Of a DNA stretch of 64,000 nt, positions 20,880 to 32,123 are shown one piece after another. Below the pieces are notes generated by a model, which was given only the letters and a program-made list of their open reading frames with translations, did no database searches and was not told the DNA's origin. The translations under genes were made by a program, and so were the position numbers. Every line of letters starts with the position of its first letter. Positions within the stretch are counted from its first letter, which is position 1. The DNA comes from Gnetum montanum (Eukaryota > Streptophyta > Gnetopsida > Gnetales > Gnetaceae), in contig MNCI01005370.1 of NCBI GenBank assembly GCA_015680685.1, forward strand, positions 791,124 through 855,123, given 5' to 3'.

Positions 20880-23150
20880 ATGCCTATGCAAACAAGGATC
20901 TCATATGAACATACTGATCCTTATTATCCTGATCTTACATTCATCTTTCACTAGGATGAGAAGTTAAGGTGGAGAGATTTACAAGGCAACATTATTTTAC
21001 CTCTAGAGCATTCAGCACCATCCATGCTTCAAGAAACCTTAATGGGGATGAACCTGAGCCATGCATAGGAAGGGTATCATGTGATCAAACACATGACCAA
21101 GCTGTATCAACCCACATAGGTGTAAGTACAAAGAGATACTGCAATGGAGACAAGGCACAAAAATAGCAAAGGAAAGACAATCAATCTGAATGTTGTCCTA
21201 GAGGAAACTAATGATGATGCATTCTTAACAGAGAAATTCCACCACAATCATGAAGGCCATTCACAAACACCGATTATTTGTTTGCAAGGACCTATCAAGA
21301 TACAATTGCATTCGACCCTTGTAGGGACACCAAGAAGAGAGGTAGAAGACTCTAAACATAGATAGAGCTCAAGGCGTAGGGCTTTTGTAGAATCACAAAG
21401 GGATGAATTCTAGAGTCATAAAAGGAGAACTAACCAACATTGTTTTCCAACTACTTCACCTTCCTTCTCATGATCATTAGTGGATTCTGAAAAAAAAAGG
21501 AAGACTTAGAAATCATGATATGGAAAGACATCGAACTCATGGTAGGCATGAATATCAATGACGGTATCCTAATGAAGAAGAGGATGAGTATGAACCAACA
21601 AGAGATAGGATTAGGAATGAAGAGAGAGAACATTATGACCACCAAAGAGGACATCACTACAATAGAGTTTAGAAAAAAAATGACCATGAAGAGCCCCTAT
21701 TGGCCACTTGCAGCATGATCAATATCAGGGAAGTAGTATATATTTCAACCATGCATGTCACGAATAGTTTCATCAAGCGACCATATATGAATAACATTCC
21801 TAAATTTCAAGGAAGATACAATATAGATATGTAACACCACCTTAAAGAATTCCATCATGTCTATGCCTTGTAAAATATTGAAAATAATTGACAAAAGCTC
21901 AAGTTGTTTCCTAGGATACTTATCAAAGAGATAGAGAGTTGGTATAGATCATTAGAATCATAATAATTTAAAAGATGGAGTACCATGCTCAAACTTTTTA
22001 ATGACAAATATCAAACTTACTCAAGAGCGTCTAGCCTTAGAAAACAAATCCAAGGATGGAAGCAAGGGACAAATGAATCCCTTGATGTAGTAATGGGCAA
22101 ATACTACTCTCTTCTACATAGATGCCCAAGACATGGATCAAAGGGAGCAACTAAGACACATTGTTGATGGATTAAGGAATAAAACTAGAGAAACCCTTAG
22201 GGTCTATGCCCAAGGAAGGCTATCAGAGATGACCATCCATTAGATTCAAAGGTTAATAAAATAATTGGCAAAATAGGAAGGAGAGTTAAAAAAGAGAAAA
22301 TCAACTAAAGAGTATAATCGAGATCCATCAATTAGAAAATGGGATGTATGAATGTGCAACACGTAGGAAGAAGAAACCTTGAAAGATGTGATTCAAAAGG
22401 AAACTCTACCAAATTTGAAATTTGTTAATGATATAGCAAAAAGGTAAAGAAGATGTAAGACTCGGTAGATGAAAAGTTCACCACAACCCTCAAGATCAAT
22501 GAAGAAAGAACTAAACAAGCATTCAACAAAGGCAAAGATAAGAAGAAGAGAAGAGACCATGGATGAGAAGGATATAAGTAGAAAAGAAAGGCTGCTACAA
22601 TATATGGGGGAGGATGCAAGGTATGCTAATATTAACATCCTAAGGGATGTTATCCTATTATGGCCCACTTGCAAGAGTCTGGGGCATACATACTTAATCC
22701 AAAATTCATTAAAAAGCATATGCCAAGACAATTACCTTATCCTCAGGGGAATCTCAAAAAACCTTTCCAGCCAACCTACTACCCAAGCAAAGCCTACCTT
22801 CAACCATAGGATCAATACTAGTAGTAGTGGCAATAACCACATGTATGGGAAATGCCACCACTGAGGCAACAATATCCATATAGGCAATTAGATCCTTATG
22901 GATATTATGTACAATGTCCAATCTCTCTGGGGAATGCTTTAGTTCACACTTCTTTGCATTATTATTCACTTGAGTATTATAGGCCTACCACTCCAAGGAT
23001 GGATCCAAATCCCTATGTACATCAATAAGTAGTTGTTCCATCAAATCAACCTTCTAATTCTTTATCAATAGTATTACCATTGGTCATGCAAGGGGAATTG
23101 CCATCACAACCACAACAGAAAAATGCTACTAGGAAAGTGAACATATGAAG
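20880..23150 (+). pseudogene. gag remnant of element D
   Basis: The N-terminal part at 20890-21070 includes DEKLRWRDLQGNIILP, matching DEQLRWRDLQGDIVLP of element G. The core gag region at 21785-22170 includes MNNIPKFQGRYN, LKLFPRILIKEIESWYRSLE and YYSLLHRCPRHG. The Lys/Glu-rich region follows to about 22570, and a Pro/Gln-rich tail (LPYPQGNLKKPFQPTYYPSK) is seen near 22730-22790. Many stops and shifts are present. The antisense open frames in this stretch are shadows. Confidence 0.7.
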
Positions 23151-23329
23151 AGAGGATCACACCATGAACATTAAAGAAGAATCTTGGAAACATCCATTCT
23201 TTAGAACAAGTCTAGAAAAGGCTAGTTAAGTAAGGACTCTATCCAAACAAGTTTCTTTTCTAAAAGATCCTTCTACAACAACTGATTCATAAGCTTTTGA
23301 GTATCATGTTAACTAAAATAGTATTAGAC

Positions 23330-23850
23330 TCTATTAAGGCAAGACCACTTCCTAAGAATAGAGTAGATCTAGGAATTTACAAATTACTAAAAATTCACCA
23401 TGCAAGGCTCTCCTAGACTCAGGTTCTGGAGTAAACTTGATATCCCAGGAAACATACAAGACATGGAACCTACCACCCTTAAAGAAGCACAATGTAAGGT
23501 TAGAGCTAGCAGATTAGTCTGTCACCATTTCTCTAGGATAGATAGAAGATGTGGGGATCACCATCAATGGGTGTTCTTATCCAATAGATTTCCTGGTGAT
23601 TGATGTGAAGAATGATAACAAGGAATTCCTATCATTATGGAAAGAGCATGGCTTAGCACAATTGATGCTAAGTTAGGAATGAGAGATTTATCTATGGAAA
23701 TCTCTAAGAAGGATGAGCAAGGAGCCATATATATGCAAAGAAATCCATGCATTACTAATGATAACGAAGGGTGCAGTTGTGGACTAAAACTTCAGAATGT
23801 CAACATAGTCCTTACACTAGTCCATAATAGATGTACGAAACAATAGTGTG
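23330..23850 (+). pseudogene. Retroviral-type aspartic protease remnant of element D
   Basis: Reads ALLDSGSGVNLIS near 23403-23444, the D-S/T-G active-site motif of retrotransposon proteases, here with the catalytic triad intact. It continues with YPIDFLVIDVKND and FPIIMERAWLSTIDAKLG. In an active element it would mature the gag polyprotein. At least three stops and one shift break it. The frame continues to a poorly conserved tail at 23850. Confidence 0.7.
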
Positions 23851-26408
23851 AACAAAAAAGAAACATGGACCACTAAACCAAAAAACACTTAGTGGCTGAA
23901 AACTGTGACCATAAAACTATCCAAGACATGCATGGAAATGTTTGACTCTCTTATTAAATCCTACCCTAAGAAAATGACCCAAACTAAGAACTCACAAAAG
24001 AATATCCTAAACTGTAATCATACATTAACAGATAGTGGAAATGAGGACCTAAAATATGAATTTAAGAATAAAGAAGAAAGTATATATGGATATGTTGAGA
24101 AGGAAACATCATCAAATCCAATGGGATATATGTCCTCAGAAGATCAAAATTCAATTATTAGCAACATTAAATGGGATAATAAATGAAAATCTAAATCACT
24201 AAGAAACCTAGAGTGTATGATCCAGGGGATTTAGGGTCCATTTTCTGAATATTTTCCCATGATTTCAGTCATGAAGAAGATGTCCTATCTTGATGTAGGA
24301 ATTGATAAGTGCTCTTCAACTTCTTCTTTTTTCTATTTCTTTGGTTTATAATTTTGTTATACTTTTTATCTTTCTTAGTACCTTTTCCCATTCGTTGATA
24401 TCTTTTCATTCTTTTATACTTTTTCAAATCTTATGATATTCTTTAATATTTTTCAAATTCTTCCTTTATTTTTGCCATTTTTCTATCATTTTCATTACCC
24501 ATTTTGTACATATTTTTATTGATTTTTCCAATAAAGTGCATAGAATAAAGTAAGATGTAGTCCCAATAAGGTGAAGATTACCCTGTATTATCAAATCATG
24601 AAGGATTGATTACATATATAGTGAGACCACATCATCCATCCACTCATTTCCAATACTAAGAGCTTCTTACCATGGTCATAATGATATTCTTTTCACAATA
24701 AAACTAAAATAAACTACCAAATGGGACTGAAAAGGATGTGACATCAAGGAAACTTGTGGATTCTCTAGGGCTACTACTATGAGTGTGTTATCCTATTGAT
24801 AAGGATTTTTTTATTTTCTTGAGTTCTAACAAAAAATGAACGTAAGAGTACAATAAGTGCTGCCTTACCATGTCACTAGAAAGACATCTTAACCATGCCT
24901 TAAGGTAGTCCTCTGGTAAGGTGGACATAGTAAAAATAAATAAAAGCATAAAATAAAATTTATCGAGGTCCCACTAGAAAGACATGTTACTCATGCTTGA
25001 AGTTAGAAGGCTTCTCAAAAATCTAAGAAAAATATAAATGTGCTATTAATAAAATCCTTGCTTAAACTACATTCCCAAGTGGTAATACTGCTTGCAACAA
25101 TGGTAGTCTTATGGTTGTTAGTCTTGGGGATGAAACAATGTGATGTCACTGGATAGTGGTTTCAACTTGGTTTGAATCTTGGATAGACAAGCTAATGATT
25201 ACTTTAACCACACATCACACACAAGAATTCATTATGCCTATGGTAAGATACCTCACATCTTGATTTTTACAATCCCTTCTATATTCCATTTCACCTCATT
25301 AGTATATTTAATCATAACTTTATGGATTTGTATAATATAGTGTTATTTTCCCAATTTGGTGATATTAACATGTGTGTTTTTCTAAACAAGTATATCTTAC
25401 ATTCAACTCCTTATGTGCCTGAAGGCACTAAGGGCTGAAGCTTGCTTTGGGGAGGATCCACTTGTATGACTCTTATACCTCATACTTGATGAGCAATTCC
25501 ACATTATCTTGTGCCTCTTGAATACTTTAGTACCTAAGGAACACTTCCCATAAAGTTTTATAATCCATCCATGTACTAAGAATCTTCAATCCATCTCATA
25601 TACACCCAATAAACTTTCATTGTGTGAGATTACTTCCTTATAACTTTCTAATGGAAATTTTTTTGAATTTTAAGCATCATCTATGGTTCATGAGCCTTGA
25701 GATAGTCTCTATGTCTTCCAAATCATCTAATTAACTCATTTTTAATTAAAATTATTAATAATTTGAAATTTTTCAAGGGTAACATTGTAGTTACAACATC
25801 GTATGACCTACAACATTAGAGCTATGATGTCATGTCAATAAAAATAGTATATATACAAGTGTGAGAGTTAGAAAATTTTTCATTTTTCCATTTCAAAGAA
25901 AAAGGAGTTTTTATAGTTTTTTTTAACTCTAACAAGAAAACTTCGCAATGCCATAACTTCTTGACCATAATTGCTATTTATGAAATTCTTGAATCCTATT
26001 GATCCTGGAGTGCTCAACTTACTCATGGGTGGGGGGTTCTACTGCACACACATCAAGATGATTGTGCCAAAGTTTCCTAATGCACAGAAGATGATATAAA
26101 AGGTAAGTATGAGTATATAACAAGAATATTATAACTAATCAACCAAATTTGAAATAAAGAACTTAATTAATTCTCTTAACTAATCATACCAACCATCTAA
26201 GGACATACAATAATTGTAGAAGGTCATAATAATTCACAACACAATTCTTAGGGGTTTCTTTTTGAAAAGTTTCTAACTCTACAATCGTAATAAAGACAAA
26301 AACTAATAGAAAAAGATAACAACTTGATCAAACCAAGAGTACAAGGACTATGAAAAATTAAGAACTAATTTAAACACTTTGGTAACCTTAACCTTTTAAT
26401 GATTGTAG
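23851..26408 (+). other. Post-protease tail and non-coding spacer of element D
   Basis: A 93-codon frame at 23905-24186 (KTCMEMFDSLIKSYPKKMTQ) resembles a minus-strand frame of element J at 50735-50478 (KTCMEAFEPLLNSHSKKMTL), so it is a shared tail of the polyprotein. From 24200 on the sequence is AT-rich and non-coding. Landmark GCTTTGGGGAGGATCCACTTG near 25440-25465 matches the reverse complements at 15490 and 30350 in C and E. No gene is seen in 24250-26400. Confidence 0.55.
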
Positions 26409-27300
26409 ATGGTCCTGAAGAGACCAATAGCCGAAGGACCTTCCCAACATGATAGAAAAAGACCAAGAGGCTATGGAAGAGGCCAAGAAAGAGAACAAAC
26501 TCCACAAGCTAAACATACTAAGAAGGAGGTTGTTTAGTATTCATCAATAGACCTCTATCACTAAGCATTCAGCACAAGCAAAAGTAGAGGCACCACCAAC
26601 ACCTAAACAAGGACAATATTGCACACTATTTGCAAATTGTCTATAGGCCATCCAAGAAAAGTCCATCATGTCTATGGTCATTGTGGAACTAAACTTTAGC
26701 ACATTCATGGAGTTTGTTCTAGAAGCTATAAGAATGTAACTCTAGGCATTTTCACTATGTCGAACATTATTCAACAATGTAGAATGGTACTTAGGAGAAG
26801 TCTATCAATTTTAGTGGAATAAACAAGATGACTCTATATTAAAAGTAGAAGGGGTCTTAGTACCCTATTCAATTGAGGCATTTTCTAAGCCTTGAATATT
26901 CTAAATGAGAGCCAACGTTGCAAAAATTTCCACAAGGTCAAACACAGATGATAAGAAATTGTGGCTACAAAGGACCTATGACAAAGAAGATAAAGACTAC
27001 AGTGAAATGACTACCAAAGAGAAAATTTATTTCAAGATTGTAACTTATCACTTGTTCGTAACTAAAAGGATTAATAGGACCTCAATGTATGTAGCCAAGG
27101 GAAGTGCAATACTAATGGACAAGTTCAATGCCAACATCGCACATCTAATCTTTGTAGAGATCCAAAGATGGTTTGAGGAGAAGAAGGCAGGGAAACCAAC
27201 ACTTCCATTCCCTTGTCTAATAATAAAGCATTACAAGTAAGCAGGAATGCAAAGTTATACCAATGATGTTCCATGAAAAGCCCAGAATGTCTCTTTACAA
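26409..27300 (+). pseudogene. ORF2 of element D, N-terminal half
   Basis: Starts at ATG 26409-26411 after GATTGTAG, the same context as ORF2 of B. The N-terminal tail is basic (KRPRGYGRGQEREQ). The globular domain runs about 26640-27300, including WYLGEVYQF, KEKIYFKIVTYHLFVTKR and LPFPCLIIKHYK, and SYTNDV near the end. It breaks off before the coiled-coil half. The longest intact stretch is 111 codons at 26905-27240. It is a homologue of B (-) and J (-). Confidence 0.6.
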
Positions 27301-27439
27301 AATTATGGGGTTATATATATCCTTGAAGACTATGAATTATTTACATGATGGACTCTACTATGAATGAAACATTATGGTTCAAGTGATGTTTGAAAAATTA
27401 TCATACATTGCATAATGGACATACTTGATAACAAAATAA

Positions 27440-29290
27440 GAGAAAATGAAACAAAACTTCAGAATTCAATGTAGCCTTATGTCCCTAGTGGCAATGGATC
27501 TTCCATTGATTTCTTTCCTTTATTATCAAGCGTCTAAAATTGGTAGTAATTGAGTAATGCCTAAAGTTTTTCTTCTTCTAATTTGGGAAAATATACCATC
27601 CCAAGGAAATGTAACAATGTTGGCTATAGTCAATACCTTTCATGGACAAGGCAATTGTGGAAACATTTTATTGGCTTTCACGTACCATGCCGAAAACTAC
27701 TACTGCTTATTCCACAAATGCTCTAGCCACTTTTCTTACCTCTTGGTAGTGTGTTGATCCTAGTAATTGGTCTTAACTACTTAAAGTTCAAAGTTTTCAA
27801 TGTGTAACTTTTGTTGGGCATCCTTCATATCTATAAACTCTCTTTCATATGGTGCATAAACTATGATCACTTGTTATTCCAATTCATTTCTAGGTCTTCC
27901 TTATGTGAGCATGGCTAGATTAGCATAACAAAGGTTTACTAATCCCATGTATTCTGTAAGGTATTCAATTTGTAGGTCCTCATTCTTTCCTTTAGCTTGA
28001 TGGGTGTGGGCATGATCATCCAAGATTGGCTACTACTCAAGTATTTGCATGGTCATGGTGCTAATTTTGGCTTTGGCCATATGGATTTCTTTTCCATTGA
28101 TCTACTTGTAGATGTCCACTTAGTCTCTGAAATGCTCTTTAGCTTTTCATGGTTTTTAGCCTTACTTTACCATGTGCTAATCTCAATATCTGATTTCTAA
28201 TAGATTTCTTCCATTGATAGGTTTCTATTCTCCCTAGTCAATATTTGCATGTTTTGGTTAACTCTTACAAATTACTCTCTAAGCTAATGGATACTCTCTT
28301 TAAGGACATTATTTTATTTCTTAATATTAGTCAACCTTATGTTCTCTGTGATAATTTTCATATTTTCTTCCTCTAGGGCAATTAGTGCTTTGACATTACA
28401 TATGTTTGTGCTTCAACTACTAAGGCATTCCACATTGCTTTTTTTTTCTTTTCCATTTCCACTTGAATATTTTTAGCTATCAGTTGGACTACTTTTTTAA
28501 TTCTAAATTTGTCTAGCTAGTTTGAAACTACGTATTATGTAGGCTCTCTCTTTTTTACTTTTATTGTAGGCAATTCAGCCTTCTACCTCTAAATCTCATT
28601 CTTTGCATGTCAACTCTAGTTTCGATCATTACCAACTTGCCCTTTATTGAAATAAGCTCTGACCGTACTATAGTGACATCACTAGGGATGCCAAAAAGAT
28701 TTTGCATTACTTACCCTATCTACAATAGTTGATCCAAGATGTCTTCATGCTCTTATGAGGCCATGGAGGTTCTAGCTATGATTTCAACATATCTGATGAT
28801 GACACAATGGAAACATTAAAAGATTCTTTGATATTATCAATGATAACTTCAGTTGCTCCTACTGCATCCTGGGGTTGCATAACCATAATCGTAGCTCCTT
28901 CTTAGGTATTTAGCATAACTTGGGATAATGCAATGTTCCATGATATTTTCTATGTCCAATCCTCATCTTCTCCTACCTATAATGATATTTGACCACTAGT
29001 AGGTCCTATTGATACTACAAGCCTTATGAGATTATCCCTAACTTGGTACATACTGGAGACTTCTCTATTTCCCCAACTAATGGTTTCTGCTATCTGCTAT
29101 AGATGGCTCATGGAAGATCTAATCCAAGTCTATCACCAGCTAGTGTTGATTCATTGGGTCTTTCTTGCTCCTACCCCATGATTGGGATATTTTCTACTAT
29201 TCTAGATTCTACAACTCACTCAATGCCTACTAGCTTTTGCAGTTGATCTTTCTTGGAAGGCATTGGCTTTGACATACACTTTCCCATGTA
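27440..29290 (-). pseudogene. ORF2 of element E, C-terminal coiled-coil half
   Basis: It parallels 12130-10195 of element B in order and wording: the end near 27480 (CCTAGTGGCAATGGATCTTCC) matches CCTAGTGGAAATGGCTCCTCC at 10207-10227, and the part near 28680-28900 matches the segment encoding the post-domain region with GATGCTCT in B. It is heavily broken. The N-terminal globular half is absent; beyond 29290 the sequence is spacer. Confidence 0.55.
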
Positions 29291-31312
29291 CCCTTGGGAA
29301 TTAGCAAAGGTATGTTACAAAATTTTTGGAAATGATATAAACTAACTTGTAGCTGACACCGTTTTGTTAGGACATTGCTAGGATTATGATGATCTAAACT
29401 AATTTCAACTTAACTAATAATACTTAAGTGTCACATTACAAAATTCATCAAAGTACTTATTACAAAAATTTGATAAATAAATAGGTAGACATCAAAGTTT
29501 ACAAAAAGCTTTAGAAATGTTTAAAAATTTTTGATGATGAATCTTCATGTTATCCTCAGTGATGGTGATTCTTCCAATCTTGGTTGCTTAATTGGCACCT
29601 TCCCTATCATGTAGAATGTATAAAGGATGAACCAAAATTTCTTATCACCAATCCATGGGTTTATAGGTAGCAAACATATAACATTCTAACTCTACTTCTT
29701 ATATCTGCTACTTGTTCATGATCATGTCCTTTGCTTGGCCTCTTCTCCTTACTTTACAAAAGGCCCATTTCTTTGGAGATTATTTTTAGTATCATCTACA
29801 ATTACCAAAAGATCAATTTTATTTTTTGCAATTTTTCCTTAGTATTTAATCCTTTCCAAATCCTCAATTAGCTTAAAAGTTGAAAAATTCAATGTGTACA
29901 CTTAAGATAATTATGAAATAAAATTCCTAATGCTCTCAATCACTAGAATCATCAAGTTTTTAAGTCATTTTGATTATTTTTACTATTAGTTACCTTAATG
30001 TTTGAAAATTAGGTGTTAGAAAACTTTTCAAAAATCATGTCCCTAGCCTTCATGATGAAGAACTCAACTTTGGGAGTTCACAATTTTTCAAACAAGTGAA
30101 ATTAGAGGTCTAATTTGCAAGGTATCTTAAATGCACCAAAATATTAAAAATTGTAAGGATTGGATATTTTATGTTTTGAAATGGCCAAGAAATAAAAAAT
30201 TTGAAAAAAATAATAATATGAAAATATTAAAAATTAATCAAACTTAATGATAAGTAGGTCCAAGGATCATGAATGAATTTAGAGAAGTTGCTCATGATGT
30301 TCTTGAAGGTGCGAGGTTAGTTCAAAGCCATGATTAACAACATTCATCCTAGTAGATCCTCCCCAAAGTAAGCTCTTGTTAATAATACCCTTACATATTC
30401 ACTTCAATAGGTGTTCATGCATACCTTAGAAGCTAAATTCAACGCATGATTTTATTTAAAATAACACACAACATTCATTGGAATCTTGTACTATGCTACA
30501 CAAAATCATAAAATTCATAATTGTACCATATCAATGAGGTGCAATGAATTGAGCAGGAATTGCAAAATCAAGATGTGAGGTGCCTTACCATGACCATTGT
30601 GGATCCATGTGTGTTGTGTAATTAAAATATTTATTATACCTATCTTTCAAGATTCCAAACCAAGTCTAATCACTACAAGTGACATCGCATTGCATGATCT
30701 CCACCCCACCACCTAAGATCAATTAGCCATCATATGAAAAAACTACCATTTAATGAAGAAAAAGTGGGAAACATGCATTAGAGTTTTTGACAATAATTAA
30801 TTAATCATTGGTTTTTAAGTTATGGACCCTGATCATTGGTTAGAGGAGCACCTTCAGGCATGGTTCACATGTCTTTCTAGTCTCATAGGCAATGCAATTC
30901 CCATCAGAGGTGCACCTTTAGGCATGGATCACATTTCTTTCTAGTCACATACGAGAGCTAGTCCCAGGGACCATGACATTCTTAGAAGTAGCTAACCTTC
31001 AAGTGTGAATCACATGTCTTTCCAATGGTACCATTATTTTTATCATCCTAGACTTGTCGGAACAAAATGGGGTTAGCTACATGCGTTCTTTTTCTAGTGG
31101 CATCTTAATAAGAATTTCTCTATAAATAAATTATTGATTTACTTCATTATCCTTGTCATAGGGCTACCTTTAGGCATGGGTCACTTGTGTGTCTAGTGGC
31201 ATAAAAAAGAATAACTATTTTCAATTAATATTTTCTAAAATAATAAAAACTTTAGTGGTAGTGTAACAACATGGAACTAGTGGAACCCAAGGTGGAGATC
31301 TAGAGAATCAAG
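29291..31312 (-). other. Non-coding spacer of element E
   Basis: Homologous to the spacer of element C (14650-15900). Near 30840-31200 a minus-strand-like short unit around GGCATGG(T/A)TCACATGTCTTTCTAGT recurs about four times. No gene seen. Confidence 0.5.
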
Positions 31313-31338
31313 TGATGAGTCATGAATTTTTTGGCTGT

Positions 31339-31405
31339 GATATCACATCCGTGATATCACAGCAGTGATATATCAGCCCTGTTGTATCAGTAGCCGCGAT
31401 AAATA
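31339..31405 (+). promoter_or_regulatory. GATATC array and TATA box of solo LTR F
   Basis: Cores at 31339-31344, 31353-31358 and 31367-31374 (the last is GATATATC), each within TGATATCA-type palindromes, then GATAAATA at 31398-31405. The flanking bases changed symmetrically compared with A (GCGATATCGC versus GTGATATCAC), so the palindrome is kept. Confidence 0.6.
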
Positions 31406-31691
31406 AGAGGCGGCTTTCCCAGTTTTAGGAATTAGGAGTTAGAAGTAGCGAAGCTCTGGTAGTTTGATCCCTCCAGAGTTAGATTATTTTTCTGTGTCTG
31501 CCCGTAGTGTGGTGAATGTAATTGTACGGTGTCTTTATTCGAGTGTGACATACTTGGACAAGCACATGACCAGCAATAAAGATTGAGATTACTTCATCAT
31601 TGCAGCAGTCACTTTGTTGTTTATTTATTTAATGTTATTTACTGTTCTCTCTCTCTCACCCTTAAACTCCTAGAACACAGAACAAGTATGA

Positions 31692-31823
31692 CTTGATTAC
31701 GAGCATTTAACTATGACTACTTGGTAGCCCAGTGGCGTACCTAGGATCTACGCTTGGTAATCCCAGTGGTAGTTGTGCACGAGGTCCAAGATGTGTATGG
31801 TTGATCAAGGAATCGGTTGCTCG
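31692..31823 (+). promoter_or_regulatory. Single leader module with interleaved arms in LTR F
   Basis: i CTTGATTA 31692-31699, j CGAGCA 31700-31705, i' TGATCAAG 31802-31809, j' TGCTCG 31818-31823. i and i' pair over 8 positions with one G-U; j and j' pair perfectly over 6. Confidence 0.6.
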
Positions 31824-32123
31824 TCGCACTTAGGCTAGATTAGATTCTCTTACCCTTCTCCTCCTAGCTTAGCTTAGTTAATATTATTTTCCACTGCCTT
31901 CAAGAGTAGCGTTAGAATTAGAAACACATCATACACCTCATCTAGACTAAACCATACATGACAAGTACAATACTAGTCCAGGTGGGAAGACAACGAACTG
32001 CGACCTAAGGATAACTGTCTAGGTGGCACAACTAGTCCGTCTGCGGAGTTCAACCGGACCGCGCGTGAGAACACTCGTATTCATATGGTTGAGTGTAGGG
32101 GTACCTCATCACTCATCATCAAG

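Larger units (their letters stand above)
8587..27300 (+). mobile_element. Element D: gag-protease-ORF2 retroelement, split by elements C and B
   Basis: The 5' LTR is split: 8587-8771 (with TATA-like CTATAAATAT at 8642-8655) and 20053-20706, separated by element C. A degraded PBS, TGGTGCTACTGTTGGAGAT, lies at 20708-20726. The internal part holds gag (about 20880-23150), protease (about 23330-23770), a spacer, and the N-terminal half of ORF2 (26409-27300), in that order. No reverse transcriptase or integrase was seen, and no 3' LTR: the copy stops at the junction with inverted element E. The LTR start is approximate. All coding parts carry many stops and frameshifts. Confidence 0.75.
31313..32118 (+). 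repeat. Solo LTR F with perfect TCAAG target duplication
   Basis: 806 bp from TGATGAGTCATG to CTCATCA, flanked by TCAAG at 31308-31312 and 32119-32123. No internal sequence is attached, so it most likely formed by recombination between the two LTRs of one inserted element. It carries three GATATC-like cores (31339-31374), a TATA-like GATAAATA (31398-31405), CTTTATTCGAGTG, a single leader module with arms CTTGATTA 31692-31699 and TGATCAAG 31802-31809, and the conserved end block. The sequence of E resumes at 32124. Confidence 0.92.

Noticed and set aside
22393-22864. Overlapping frames of 64-131 codons on both strands
   Set aside because: They overlap the charged linker and tail of gag in element D. 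The real reading is the broken gag frame.
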